Shown one piece after another: positions 1-6,374 of a stretch of 14,096 nt of DNA. Every line of letters starts with the position of its first letter. The first letter of the stretch is position 1. The DNA comes from an uncultured Lachnobacterium sp. GTDB lineage: Bacteria; Bacillota; Clostridia; Lachnospirales; Lachnospiraceae. The DNA lies in contig URYB01000035.1 in NCBI GenBank assembly GCA_900552085.1, positions 1-14,096 of the forward strand, given 5' to 3'. Under the pieces are notes generated by a model that had not been told where the DNA came from, made no database searches, and saw nothing but the letters and a program-made list of their open reading frames with translations. The position numbers were made by a program, and so were the translations under genes.

Positions 1-165
1 CCAGACTGGCTGGTATTAGGTCTGTGTGTGATTTTTACACTTCTCTGGGCGCGGATTGCGGCAGTATTTGCAAATAAGGCAACACCGAAGACACTGAACC
101 GTGCAACGAGTGTAATCCTTGTTATTCTTGGTATTGTTGTGTTTTTATTTTCGCTTTTGGGCTAG
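1..165 (+). CDS. Integral membrane protein, C-terminal fragment (possibly TauE/SafE-type permease)
   Basis: The reading frame is open from the first base and stops at TAG 163-165, giving the last 54 residues of a protein that starts outside the window. It shows two hydrophobic segments (about residues 3-24 and 37-53) separated by a short basic loop containing KATPKTLNRA. A glycine- and alanine-rich helix, a basic loop and a final hydrophobic helix resemble the C-terminus of sulfite-exporter TauE/SafE-type permeases. The fragment is too short to be sure, and LysE-type exporters are an alternative. What is seen is a two-helix membrane C-terminus; the family is inferred. Confidence 0.6.
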   Translation, partial: PDWLVLGLCVIFTLLWARIAAVFANKATPKTLNRATSVILVILGIVVFLFSLLG

Positions 166-185
166 GAATTGTGGGGAAAAGTCCC

Positions 186-214
186 TTTTGATCCAACGGC
201 TGATGTGGTATACT
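186..214 (+). promoter_or_regulatory. Sigma-A-type promoter of the GGDEF gene, extended -10
   Basis: The -10 box TATACT lies at 209-214 and is preceded by TGG (206-208), forming an extended -10 element. A weak -35, TTTTGA at 186-191, sits 17 bases upstream. Transcription would start near 221, leaving a leader of about 50 bases before the ATG at 270. Confidence 0.55.
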
Positions 215-224
215 ATCATTAAAG

Positions 225-239
225 ATGCAAATTTTGCAT
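225..239. promoter_or_regulatory. Perfect inverted repeat just downstream of the promoter, candidate operator
   Basis: ATGCAAA (225-231) and TTTGCAT (233-239) are perfect 7-base arms around a single T. The site begins a few bases after the predicted transcription start, where a bound repressor would block initiation or early elongation. No regulator can be assigned. Confidence 0.35.
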
Positions 240-269
240 GGCTGATGTTCAAATAATAGAGGTACCTAT

Positions 270-1754
270 ATGAAAAAGCGCAAATTTATCCTGCTGGGTG
301 TGGCAGTCGTATTGATTGCTCTCTTGCTGGAAGCGGGGATTTTAAATAATGTGAACAACAGAAATACATATCAGACATCGCAGGTTCTTCTGAATCGGGT
401 GATCAATGTATTGGACAGAAACACACAGAGCGAGGAGGAATTGATCAATTCGCTCAAGGACGATTATATTGTCCGGGCAAAGGCCGTGGCATATATCATT
501 GATGCCAAGCCGGAAGCGGAAAAAGATGTAGATGAACTACGAAAGATTGCGAACCTGATGTCTGTGGACGAAGTGCATTTGTTTGATAAAGATGGTGCCA
601 TTTACAGCGGTTCGGTACCAAAATATTATGGATATAATTTTGACTCCGGGGAACAGATGGAATATTTTAAGCCAATGCTCACAGACAAGACGCTTACCAT
701 GTGTCAGGATGTGACACCGAACACTTCGGAAGGCAAGGAAATGATGTATGCAATTACCTGGAATGAAGCAGGAACCCGGATGGTACAGGTGGGAATCAAG
801 CCGGTGCGGCTTTTGGAAGAGGTTAAACAGAACGAGGTATCCTCGGTAGTGGAAAATATGCCGGTTTATGAGGGAATGAGTATTCTTGTGGCAGATACCA
901 AAACCGGAGAAATCTATGGAGCTACAGATACGGATAAAATAGGCAAAACCCTGGAGGATATTGGTGTTGATACGAGGGATTCCAATCTTGCCAAGATCGC
1001 ATCAATGAAAGTTTATGTGGACGGGAAAAAGCAAAAATGCATACTGCGGCAGGATGATAAGTATGTGGTAGGTGTTCTGATCACATCCACATTCAATTTC
1101 CAGAATACAATCATTGCGATGCTTATCGTTGGTGTGTATCTGAGCCTTGCAACTGCATGTATGATCTATATGCTGTGGCGCATTTTTAAAACAGATAAAG
1201 AAAAAGAACTGCTGATGTACCGGTCGCATACGGATGAACTGACCGGATGTTTTAACCGGCATGCATACGAAGAAGATATTGCGCAATTGCGTATGGATGA
1301 AGCGTTTGTTTATATTTCGCTGGATCTGAATGGCCTGAAAACTGCGAATGATTCGTTAGGACATGCCGCAGGAGATGAACTGATCCGGGGAGTGGCGTCC
1401 TGTATGAAACAATGTTTTGCTGAGGTTGGCAAAGTATATCGCATTGGAGGCGATGAATTTGTAATCATTGTTCTCGATCAGATACAGAACATAGAAAATA
1501 TCAGGGAGACGTTCGATAAAACTGTGCGGCGGTGGCAGGGAAAGATGGTCAAAGAAATGTCGGTTTCCTGTGGCTATGTCTCCAGTGATGAAAAAAATGG
1601 GATACGATTTATGATATCGCAAAGGCAGCAGATGCACGGATGTATGAGAACAAAGCTGCATATTATCAGAAAAGTGGAAGAGACAGAAGAAAACGATAGC
1701 ATAAAGAAGGCTTCGGAAGTGAAATGGAGAGTCACTTTCGAAGCCTTTTTCTAG
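270..1754 (+). CDS. Membrane-anchored sensor GGDEF protein (diguanylate cyclase), frameshifted near the C-terminus
   Basis: A predicted diguanylate cyclase making c-di-GMP from two GTP. Start ATG 270 follows AGAGG (258-262). It has an N-terminal membrane helix (about residues 5-26), an extracytoplasmic sensor region of about 250 residues (Cache-like by layout), a second helix (about 282-304), then a GGDEF domain opening with DELTG (from D322) and bearing the GGDEF signature at 393-397. The inhibitory RxxD site, expected at 384-387, reads AEVG, so product inhibition is unlikely. After E441 the frame leaves the family pattern. The expected tail (AKAADARMYENKAAYYQ) is present one frame back, from the G at 1601, and stops at TAG 1697-1699. 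The frame as read runs instead through the terminator to 1754. One extra base in the A-tract at 1591-1597 would give a normal 476-residue protein. As sequenced, the domain's last helices are lost, so activity is doubtful. Confidence 0.85.
   Translation: MKKRKFILLGVAVVLIALLLEAGILNNVNNRNTYQTSQVLLNRVINVLDRNTQSEEELINSLKDDYIVRAKAVAYIIDAKPEAEKDVDELRKIANLMSVDEVHLFDKDGAIYSGSVPKYYGYNFDSGEQMEYFKPMLTDKTLTMCQDVTPNTSEGKEMMYAITWNEAGTRMVQVGIKPVRLLEEVKQNEVSSVVENMPVYEGMSILVADTKTGEIYGATDTDKIGKTLEDIGVDTRDSNLAKIASMKVYVDGKKQKCILRQDDKYVVGVLITSTFNFQNTIIAMLIVGVYLSLATACMIYMLWRIFKTDKEKELLMYRSHTDELTGCFNRHAYEEDIAQLRMDEAFVYISLDLNGLKTANDSLGHAAGDELIRGVASCMKQCFAEVGKVYRIGGDEFVIIVLDQIQNIENIRETFDKTVRRWQGKMVKEMSVSCGYVSSDEKNGIRFMISQRQQMHGCMRTKLHIIRKVEETEENDSIKKASEVKWRVTFEAFF
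1591..1597 (+). other. A7 homopolymer, site of the GGDEF frameshift
   Basis: Seven A residues occur in the frame GAA AAA AAT. The family-consistent frame downstream is the -1 frame, so eight A's, or slippage on this tract, would rejoin the two halves. A AAA AAT also fits the X XXY YYZ pattern of -1 slippery heptamers. Candidates are a sequencing or assembly error, a phase-variable tract, or productive slippage. Confidence 0.7.
1707..1750 (+). terminator. Rho-independent terminator of the GGDEF gene
   Basis: A 16-pair stem joins 1707-1722 (AAGGCTTCGGAAGTGA) with 1732-1747, with one G-T pair and a 9-base loop. A T-run (1746-1750) follows. It lies 7 bases after the restored stop at 1699. The complementary strand has only short T-runs, so use as a terminator for the minus-strand GH53 gene, which ends at 1781, is possible but weaker. 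Confidence 0.9.
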
Positions 1755-1780
1755 TTATAAAAATGTTTTTTTAAAGAGAT

Positions 1781-2875
1781 TTATTTTGTTCCCTCTTTTA
1801 AATAGTTAAAAAGTTTTAAAGATTCCAACGGATGACCTTCGAAATCAAAGAATGCCTGATTATCCCATGCGCATCCGCCATAATACAGTCCGGCATCGTC
1901 CGGATCGTAATCAGAAGCGTAGCTGCTTGCCCATCCGCTTCCGTATTTTTCCCATATAGCAGAATTGTCATCGGTTGCTTTTCCTACCGGAATCCAGGTT
2001 CCTTCCCAGTAGAAGACACCACAGGCTCCGGCTTCGTTTGCGGCAGCAATGACATCGCGGATCATATCGGTCTGTCCCTGAACAGTGGCTGGATAACCGT
2101 CCACCAGATCATCGGTGCCAGCCAGACTGTTGGCATTTCCGTCACCATCTTCCGAGGTGTAGCAGTAAGAAGTTTCTGCAATCATTACTTTTTTGCCATA
2201 ATCTTTCTGGATGGTTTCTACGACTTTTTTCATATTGTCTATATCACCATCCCAGAATGGGTAGTAAGACAATCCAATGATGTCATAATCGAGTTCACTG
2301 GTCTGGAGATTTTTGATCAGACTGTATAACGCAGCCGACTGGGTGATGTTTGTATAGTGCACGACAATCTGGATATCCTGATTGTATGTGTCTGAAATTT
2401 CACGTACAGCGCTGCTTCCGGATTTCAATAATTTGGTAACATTACCGGCAATCGTTTCTCCGCACATACCATAGTTGATCTCATTGCCAATCTGTACTAT
2501 GGATACATCAACACCGGCATCGAGCATCTGCTTCAGGCTGTCTTTGGTGAAGTCGTATAATGCGTTGGACTTTTCTTCCAGATCCATTCCTTCCCAGGCT
2601 TTCGGTGTATGCTGGCGTTTTGGATCTGTCCAGAAATCCGAATAATGAAAATCGATGCAGACTTTCATACCGTATTTTGTGGCGCGTTTGCCAAGTTCGA
2701 TGGCAGTAGGTACATCATTGTTTCCGCCACCGTAGCCGTTTCCGTTTTCATCGTAAGGATCGTTCCGTCCGAACGGATTTCCCGAATATTTATTACTTCT
2801 TACCAGGACAAAGGGGCGTTTTTTCATAGATGGCGTGTGGGAGGAGTATCCAAAGAATTGCGTGGTATTATTCAA
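1781..2875 (-). CDS. GH53 arabinogalactan endo-beta-1,4-galactanase, 5'-truncated (probable pseudogene)
   Basis: GH53 enzymes cleave beta-1,4-galactan side chains of pectin. Family hallmarks are present: NDPYDENGNGYGGG (from residue 38), DFHYSDFWTDP, PKAW, the acid/base glutamate in IGNEIN (E132), the nucleophile in IAETSY (E234), and a late FYWEGTW segment. The C-terminus looks complete. The first 37 residues of the open frame do not belong to the family: they are the reverse complement of araC coding sequence. Similarity stops at N38 (2762-2764), where the usual Trp of WNDP is Arg. The signal peptide and the first barrel strands, roughly 60 or more catalytic-domain residues by family comparison, are therefore missing. 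No ribosome binding site makes the ATG at 2875 convincing. A secreted, active product is unlikely. Confidence 0.85.
   Translation of the reverse strand: MNNTTQFFGYSSHTPSMKKRPFVLVRSNKYSGNPFGRNDPYDENGNGYGGGNNDVPTAIELGKRATKYGMKVCIDFHYSDFWTDPKRQHTPKAWEGMDLEEKSNALYDFTKDSLKQMLDAGVDVSIVQIGNEINYGMCGETIAGNVTKLLKSGSSAVREISDTYNQDIQIVVHYTNITQSAALYSLIKNLQTSELDYDIIGLSYYPFWDGDIDNMKKVVETIQKDYGKKVMIAETSYCYTSEDGDGNANSLAGTDDLVDGYPATVQGQTDMIRDVIAAANEAGACGVFYWEGTWIPVGKATDDNSAIWEKYGSGWASSYASDYDPDDAGLYYGGCAWDNQAFFDFEGHPLESLKLFNYLKEGTK
2762..2768. other. Deletion or rearrangement junction between GH53 and araC
   Basis: To the left, minus-strand codons match GH53 up to NDPYD. To the right, plus-strand codons match an AraC N-terminal domain (RPNGFPEYLLLL, then GRFFIDG). 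Both genes lose their 5' ends and the shared promoter region at the same point. A few bases (2762-2766) fit both partners, so the exact joint cannot be placed. Confidence 0.7.
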
Positions 2876-3470
2876 ACCGTACCAAAAGCAAAGATATCAT
2901 GCGGCAGAAGAGTCCTACATGGACTGCTGGATGCATTTTACGTCAGACAGGGTGATCGTGGATGAACATTTTCCTTTTGGGAAACCGATCGTAATGCATC
3001 GACCGGAAGAATTTTATGACTTGTTTCATATTATATGTACACAGAATTATGGACTGTCGCATCACAGGGAAAGGATTATCAATCATCTGGTGGAGTCTTT
3101 TGTGTATATGATTTCGGATGAGAGCCGGACGGAGGCTTTTTCGGAAGTATATGATCGGCTGGTTGCGCTCCGGCAGGAAATCGACTGGGATCCGTCGCGG
3201 GAATGGTCCGTCCCTTATATGGCACAGAAACTCAATATCAGTACCGGATATTTACATACCATTTATCAGGAATATTTTCATACGACGTGTATGAATGATG
3301 TGATCAAAAGCCGGGTGAAACTGGCCTGTGAATTGCTGGTTTCCGGAGATGCACCGGTTGCAGAGATTGCAGAACGGTGCGGGTATCATAATACGGAACA
3401 TTTTATCCGGCAGTTCAAAAAAAGTATGCATACGACACCGGGAAAGTATAGAAAAAATTTTCAGTTATAG
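2835..3470 (+). CDS. AraC-family transcriptional regulator, 5'-truncated
   Basis: The frame from GTG 2835 gives 211 residues. The C-terminus carries a full AraC DNA-binding domain with two helix-turn-helix units (about 124-146 and 174-196), including VAEIAERCGYHNTEHFIRQFKK and TPGKYRK. The N-terminus continues the AraC sensor (cupin) domain: CVVLFKPYQKQRY is typical. Family-like sequence extends upstream of the GTG in the same frame to about 2763 (RPNGFPEYLLLL...GRFFIDG). A TAA at 2754-2756 closes the frame, and no good start or ribosome binding site exists. The gene has therefore lost its start, the first part of the sugar-binding domain and its promoter. It was probably the divergent regulator of the GH53 gene. 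If anything is made from an internal start, it would be a DNA-binding domain with a partial sensor. Its stop overlaps the convergent neighbour by 6 bases. Confidence 0.85.
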   Translation: MWEEYPKNCVVLFKPYQKQRYHAAEESYMDCWMHFTSDRVIVDEHFPFGKPIVMHRPEEFYDLFHIICTQNYGLSHHRERIINHLVESFVYMISDESRTEAFSEVYDRLVALRQEIDWDPSREWSVPYMAQKLNISTGYLHTIYQEYFHTTCMNDVIKSRVKLACELLVSGDAPVAEIAERCGYHNTEHFIRQFKKSMHTTPGKYRKNFQL

Positions 3471-4040
3471 TGAAATATTAATGTGCAGGCCTTTTCCGTT
3501 TACCTGGGAAACAATGTCATCGCGGACAGCGGTGTTGAATTTGCTGCAGATGGAATAGGCTTTTTTTGAATATTCTTGATCCGGTGAGAAAATTTTGCGC
3601 ACCTTGGAATTGTTGGCAGTCTTGAGAAAATCTTCGTTGACGGTCAACTTTCCGGAACGCTCGACAGTGATACCGATATCGGACAGTTCACTGGCATACT
3701 TATTCGTCAGGGCTTTCAGCTGCTTCACATAGCGCTTGGTGTCATGGCTGTTCGTTGTCTTGGAAGAATCGATGGCGTTGTTGTAAGTGGTCACGAATGC
3801 TTCGATGGAAGAACGGGTAGTATCACTGACATCTTCATCTTTTTCATCAGTCTCGGAACCGTAATCATTGCTCAGAAGACGCTTGGATGCGCGTGTTAAC
3901 GCACGACTATCCTCAAAAGAAAGTTCGATTTTGGTATAATCATTACGACCACTGGTCTTGATGACGTTTCGATTGTTTGCGTAAAAATTGCGCATAAAGT
4001 AATTGGATGACAGGCTGAGACCTGATGATACCTTTGCCAT
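3465..4040 (-). CDS. Small protein resembling the FliD (flagellar cap) C-terminal domain
   Basis: The chosen start is the ATG at 4040, 6 bases after AGGAGG (4047-4052). An in-frame start 7 codons upstream lacks such a site. The 191-residue product has no signal peptide or membrane helix. Residues 79-175 read like the coiled C-terminal part of FliD: IEAFVTTYNNAID, a charged helical stretch, then LSDIGITVERSGKLTVNEDFL and a VRKIF segment, matching the family's 'iGi...G.L.ld...l' pattern. It lacks the rest of FliD, which is normally well over 400 residues, and no flagellar gene is nearby. The acidic stretch at 61-72 is probably a linker. Function is unknown; a secretion- or surface-filament-associated role is only inference. 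It converges with araC and overlaps it by 6 bases, with no terminator between. Confidence 0.75.
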   Translation of the reverse strand: MAKVSSGLSLSSNYFMRNFYANNRNVIKTSGRNDYTKIELSFEDSRALTRASKRLLSNDYGSETDEKDEDVSDTTRSSIEAFVTTYNNAIDSSKTTNSHDTKRYVKQLKALTNKYASELSDIGITVERSGKLTVNEDFLKTANNSKVRKIFSPDQEYSKKAYSICSKFNTAVRDDIVSQVNGKGLHINISL

Positions 4041-4046
4041 AATATT

Positions 4047-4052
4047 CCTCCT
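4047..4052 (-). promoter_or_regulatory. Ribosome binding site setting the start of the FliD-like gene
   Basis: On the minus strand, AGGAGG stands 6 bases before ATG 4040, which favours the 191-residue product over a longer reading. Confidence 0.8.
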
Positions 4053-4091
4053 ATAAGCCAAACTTTATATAATTTATATCGGCATTTTCCT

Positions 4092-4116
4092 TTACTTCTT
4101 TATAGAAAAGAAGTAA
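4092..4116. repeat. Inverted repeat in the divergent intergenic region
   Basis: TTACTTCTTT (4092-4101) and AAAGAAGTAA (4107-4116) are perfect 10-base arms around a 5-base loop, midway between the FliD-like gene (minus) and the epimerase gene (plus). No T-run follows on either strand, so a terminator is unlikely. It could be an operator: weak -35 (TTTACT, 4091-4096) and -10 (TAATAT, 4114-4119) boxes for the plus strand would bracket it with a 17-base spacer. Confidence 0.4.
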
Positions 4117-4162
4117 TATTTAAATAACAAATTTTGAATACAACAAGTAGCGATGATAATAT

Positions 4163-4168
4163 AGGAGG
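4163..4168 (+). promoter_or_regulatory. Ribosome binding site setting the epimerase start
   Basis: AGGAGG lies 4 bases before ATG 4173. The frame is open back to a TTG at 4134, but that codon has no ribosome binding site. Confidence 0.8.
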
Positions 4169-4172
4169 GAAT

Positions 4173-5216
4173 ATGAAACAAACAACATTTGGAATGACAG
4201 CAGAGGGGACGGAAGCATCTTTATATACCATCGGTAATTCGAAAGGAATGCGGGCATTGGTCACAAATTTTGGTGCAACGCTGGTGTCTGTATTTGTAAA
4301 AAATAAGAATGGGGAAGATACAGATGTTGTTCTTGGATATGACGATGTGGCAGATTATCAGAAGAACACCTGTTATTTCGGGGCGATTGTAGGACGCAGC
4401 TGTAATCGTATTGCAAATGCCAGATTTACACTTAACGGTGTGGAGTATCAGTTGGAGGCAAACGATAATGAGAACAGCCTTCACAGTGGTTCCAATGGAA
4501 CTTCGGAACGTTTCTGGGAAGTGATTTCCTGCACAGATCAGGCGATTACATTACAGATTGAAGATGCGGATCTTCAGCAGGGATATCCGGGCAATGCAGT
4601 CATTCAGGTTACTTATGAAGTGACGGAAGACAATGGTCTGGAAATCCCTTATCATGCACAAGCAGATAAAGATACCGTGTTTAATTTTACTAATCATGCA
4701 TATATTAATTTAAATGGGCATGCGTCCGGTTCGGTGCTGAATCAGACCGTACAGATCAAGGCATCTCATTTCACACCGGTAAAGGATGGAAAAGCAATTC
4801 CAACTGGTGAACTGGCGGATGTGGAAGGCACACCGTTTGATTTCCGCGTGGCAAAGACGCTTGGACAGGATATCAATGCGGATAATGACCAGTTACGGTA
4901 TGGCAGTGGATACGATCACAATTTTGCATTGGACCGCACAGGTGACGAAGTGGAAAAAGTTGCTACCGCTTATGCACCGGAGTCCGGCATTCAGCTGGAG
5001 GTTTATACCGACTGTCCGGGTATCCAGCTTTACAGTGCAAACTTTATTCAGGGACAAAAAGGAAAAGGCGGCGTTGTATACAAGGATCGGGAAGCATTTT
5101 GTTTAGAGACACAGTATTTCCCAAATTCAATCAATGAACCGAATTTCAAGTCTCCGGTTACCGGGGCCGGAAAGGACTATGCATCCAAAACAATCTATAA
5201 GTTTTCGATTGCATAA
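4173..5216 (+). CDS. galM: Aldose 1-epimerase (galactose mutarotase)
   Basis: It interconverts alpha and beta anomers of galactose or glucose in the cytoplasm, feeding the alpha-anomer to galactokinase. The product is 347 residues, the usual size. Visible motifs are GRSCNRI (R76), a LHSG variant of the usual LHGG (H104), FNFTNHAYINL with the catalytic base-pair His (H175), the substrate-binding aspartate in GYDHNF (D248), and the catalytic glutamate in FCLETQYFP (E312), followed by the family's N-[ST]-[IP]N-like C-terminal segment. No signal peptide is present. It is a single-gene unit ending at a strong terminator. Its place beside a galactanase gene suits use of galactose released from pectic galactan. 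Specificity among sugars cannot be read from sequence. Confidence 0.92.
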   Translation: MKQTTFGMTAEGTEASLYTIGNSKGMRALVTNFGATLVSVFVKNKNGEDTDVVLGYDDVADYQKNTCYFGAIVGRSCNRIANARFTLNGVEYQLEANDNENSLHSGSNGTSERFWEVISCTDQAITLQIEDADLQQGYPGNAVIQVTYEVTEDNGLEIPYHAQADKDTVFNFTNHAYINLNGHASGSVLNQTVQIKASHFTPVKDGKAIPTGELADVEGTPFDFRVAKTLGQDINADNDQLRYGSGYDHNFALDRTGDEVEKVATAYAPESGIQLEVYTDCPGIQLYSANFIQGQKGKGGVVYKDREAFCLETQYFPNSINEPNFKSPVTGAGKDYASKTIYKFSIA

Positions 5217-5242
5217 AAACACAAAAGAAAAGAAAAATCAGG

Positions 5243-5278
5243 GGGCTAATCAGGTTACAGTGATTAGCCTTTTGTTTG
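5243..5278 (+). terminator. Rho-independent terminator after the epimerase gene
   Basis: GGCTAATCA (5244-5252) pairs with TGATTAGCC (5261-5269) around an 8-base loop, followed by the T-rich tail TTTTGTTTG (5270-5278). Confidence 0.88.
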
Positions 5279-5311
5279 TCATAAATGATTACATCACATA
5301 AGGAGGAACCT

Positions 5312-6253
5312 ATGAAAATCGTATTTTTGGATGCAAAAACAATCGGAGATGACATTGATCTTTCGGGATACGAAGCATTAGGAGAAGTGGTAAAGTACGG
5401 ATTTTCGACAGCAGAAGAAGCCGCAGAGCGGACAAAGGATGCGGATGTTCTCGTTATCAATAAGGTAGAAATCAATGAAAAATCGATTGGAGAGGCAGAG
5501 CATCTCAAGCTGGTCTGTGTGACGGCAACAGGAACAAACAATCTGGACAAAGAATATCTTGCAAAACGTGGCATTGCATGGCGGAATGTGGCAGGATATT
5601 CCACAGAATCGGTTGCACAGCATACATTTGCATTATTATTCTATTTATTGGAGAAACTACGTTATTATGATGACTATGTTAAGACCGAGAAGTATGTGGG
5701 TGATGTGACATTCACACATTTTGCAAAAAGATTTCATCAGTTAAGTGGAATGACATACGGCATTATCGGACTTGGCAATATTGGAAGAAGAGTTGCGGAT
5801 ATAGCGAAACTGTTTGGTTGTCATGTGATCTATTATTCGACATCCGGGAAAAATTCCCAGCCGGGCTACGAGCGCGTGGGATTTGATGAATTGCTGGCAC
5901 AGTCCGATATTGTATCTATTCATGCGCCGCTGGATGAGAACACCAGAGGGCTGATGAACAAAGATACTTTTGCAAAGATGAAGCCATCCGCGATTCTTCT
6001 GAATCTGGGAAGAGGTCCGATCATAAATGAAGAGGATCTGGCAGATGCGCTGGAACAGGGGCAGATCGCGGCAGCAGGTCTGGATGTGCTTTCTGTGGAA
6101 CCAATGCAGGAGGACAATCCGCTTCGACGGATCAAGGATAGCGAGAAGCTTCTTATCACACCCCATATTGCATGGGCGAGTGTGGAGGCAAGAACACGAT
6201 TGATGGAAATTATTCTGGGGCAGATAAAGGAGTTTTTCAACGAGGGACAATAG
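5312..6253 (+). CDS. D-isomer-specific 2-hydroxyacid dehydrogenase (glycerate/hydroxypyruvate type)
   Basis: A cytoplasmic oxidoreductase interconverting a 2-oxoacid and a D-2-hydroxyacid. Start ATG 5312 has AGGAGG (5301-5306) 5 bases upstream; an ATG 9 codons earlier has none. The 313 residues show the family layout: a split catalytic domain, an NAD(P)-binding Rossmann core with GLGNIG (153-158), and catalytic residues R234 (NLGRGP), E263 (SVEP) and H285 (TPHIAWAS). The residues after the second Rossmann strand read YYSTSGKN (174-181) and lack the aspartate that usually selects NAD, so NADP use is possible. Substrate is not determined; hydroxypyruvate/glycerate or D-lactate-like acids are the usual options. 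Only 33 bases separate it from the preceding terminator and no clear promoter is visible there, so read-through may supply transcription. Confidence 0.88.
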   Translation: MKIVFLDAKTIGDDIDLSGYEALGEVVKYGFSTAEEAAERTKDADVLVINKVEINEKSIGEAEHLKLVCVTATGTNNLDKEYLAKRGIAWRNVAGYSTESVAQHTFALLFYLLEKLRYYDDYVKTEKYVGDVTFTHFAKRFHQLSGMTYGIIGLGNIGRRVADIAKLFGCHVIYYSTSGKNSQPGYERVGFDELLAQSDIVSIHAPLDENTRGLMNKDTFAKMKPSAILLNLGRGPIINEEDLADALEQGQIAAAGLDVLSVEPMQEDNPLRRIKDSEKLLITPHIAWASVEARTRLMEIILGQIKEFFNEGQ

Positions 6254-6374
6254 ACAAAAAGGGCGAAATGTATATTAAGGGTATACAGGATTTTGGAATT
6301 GCATATTTTCTTTCGACAAAAAATCCAATATACTTCCAATAGAGTAGAAAGAGAGAAAAAGGAGGAGCATAAGG

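Noticed and set aside
171..189. Possible terminator after the first gene (GGGA-AAAG-TCCC followed by TTTT)
   Set aside because: The stem is only 4 pairs and it overlaps the likely -35 region of the next promoter; too weak to call.
1832..2329. 165-residue plus-strand open frame opposite the galactanase
   Set aside because: It lies wholly antisense to clear GH53 coding sequence and shows no family features; a shadow of the real gene.
4134..4172. TTG at 4134 as the epimerase start, or TTGAAT/GATAAT (4134-4160) as its promoter
   Set aside because: The TTG has no ribosome binding site. A start site from that -10 would fall inside the AGGAGG at 4163-4168, which would spoil translation from ATG 4173.
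5741..6250. 169-residue minus-strand open frame, with others near 5920-6435 and 11542-12114
   Set aside because: They are antisense to well-supported dehydrogenase, HAD and aroE genes, have odd composition and no ribosome binding sites.
6263..6345. Inverted repeats (GGATTTT/AAAATCC, TTGGAA/TTCCAA) and TATACT upstream of the radical SAM gene, as a riboswitch or promoter
   Set aside because: The repeats interleave and do not form one coherent fold, no known riboswitch core is recognisable, and no -35 lies at proper spacing from TATACT.
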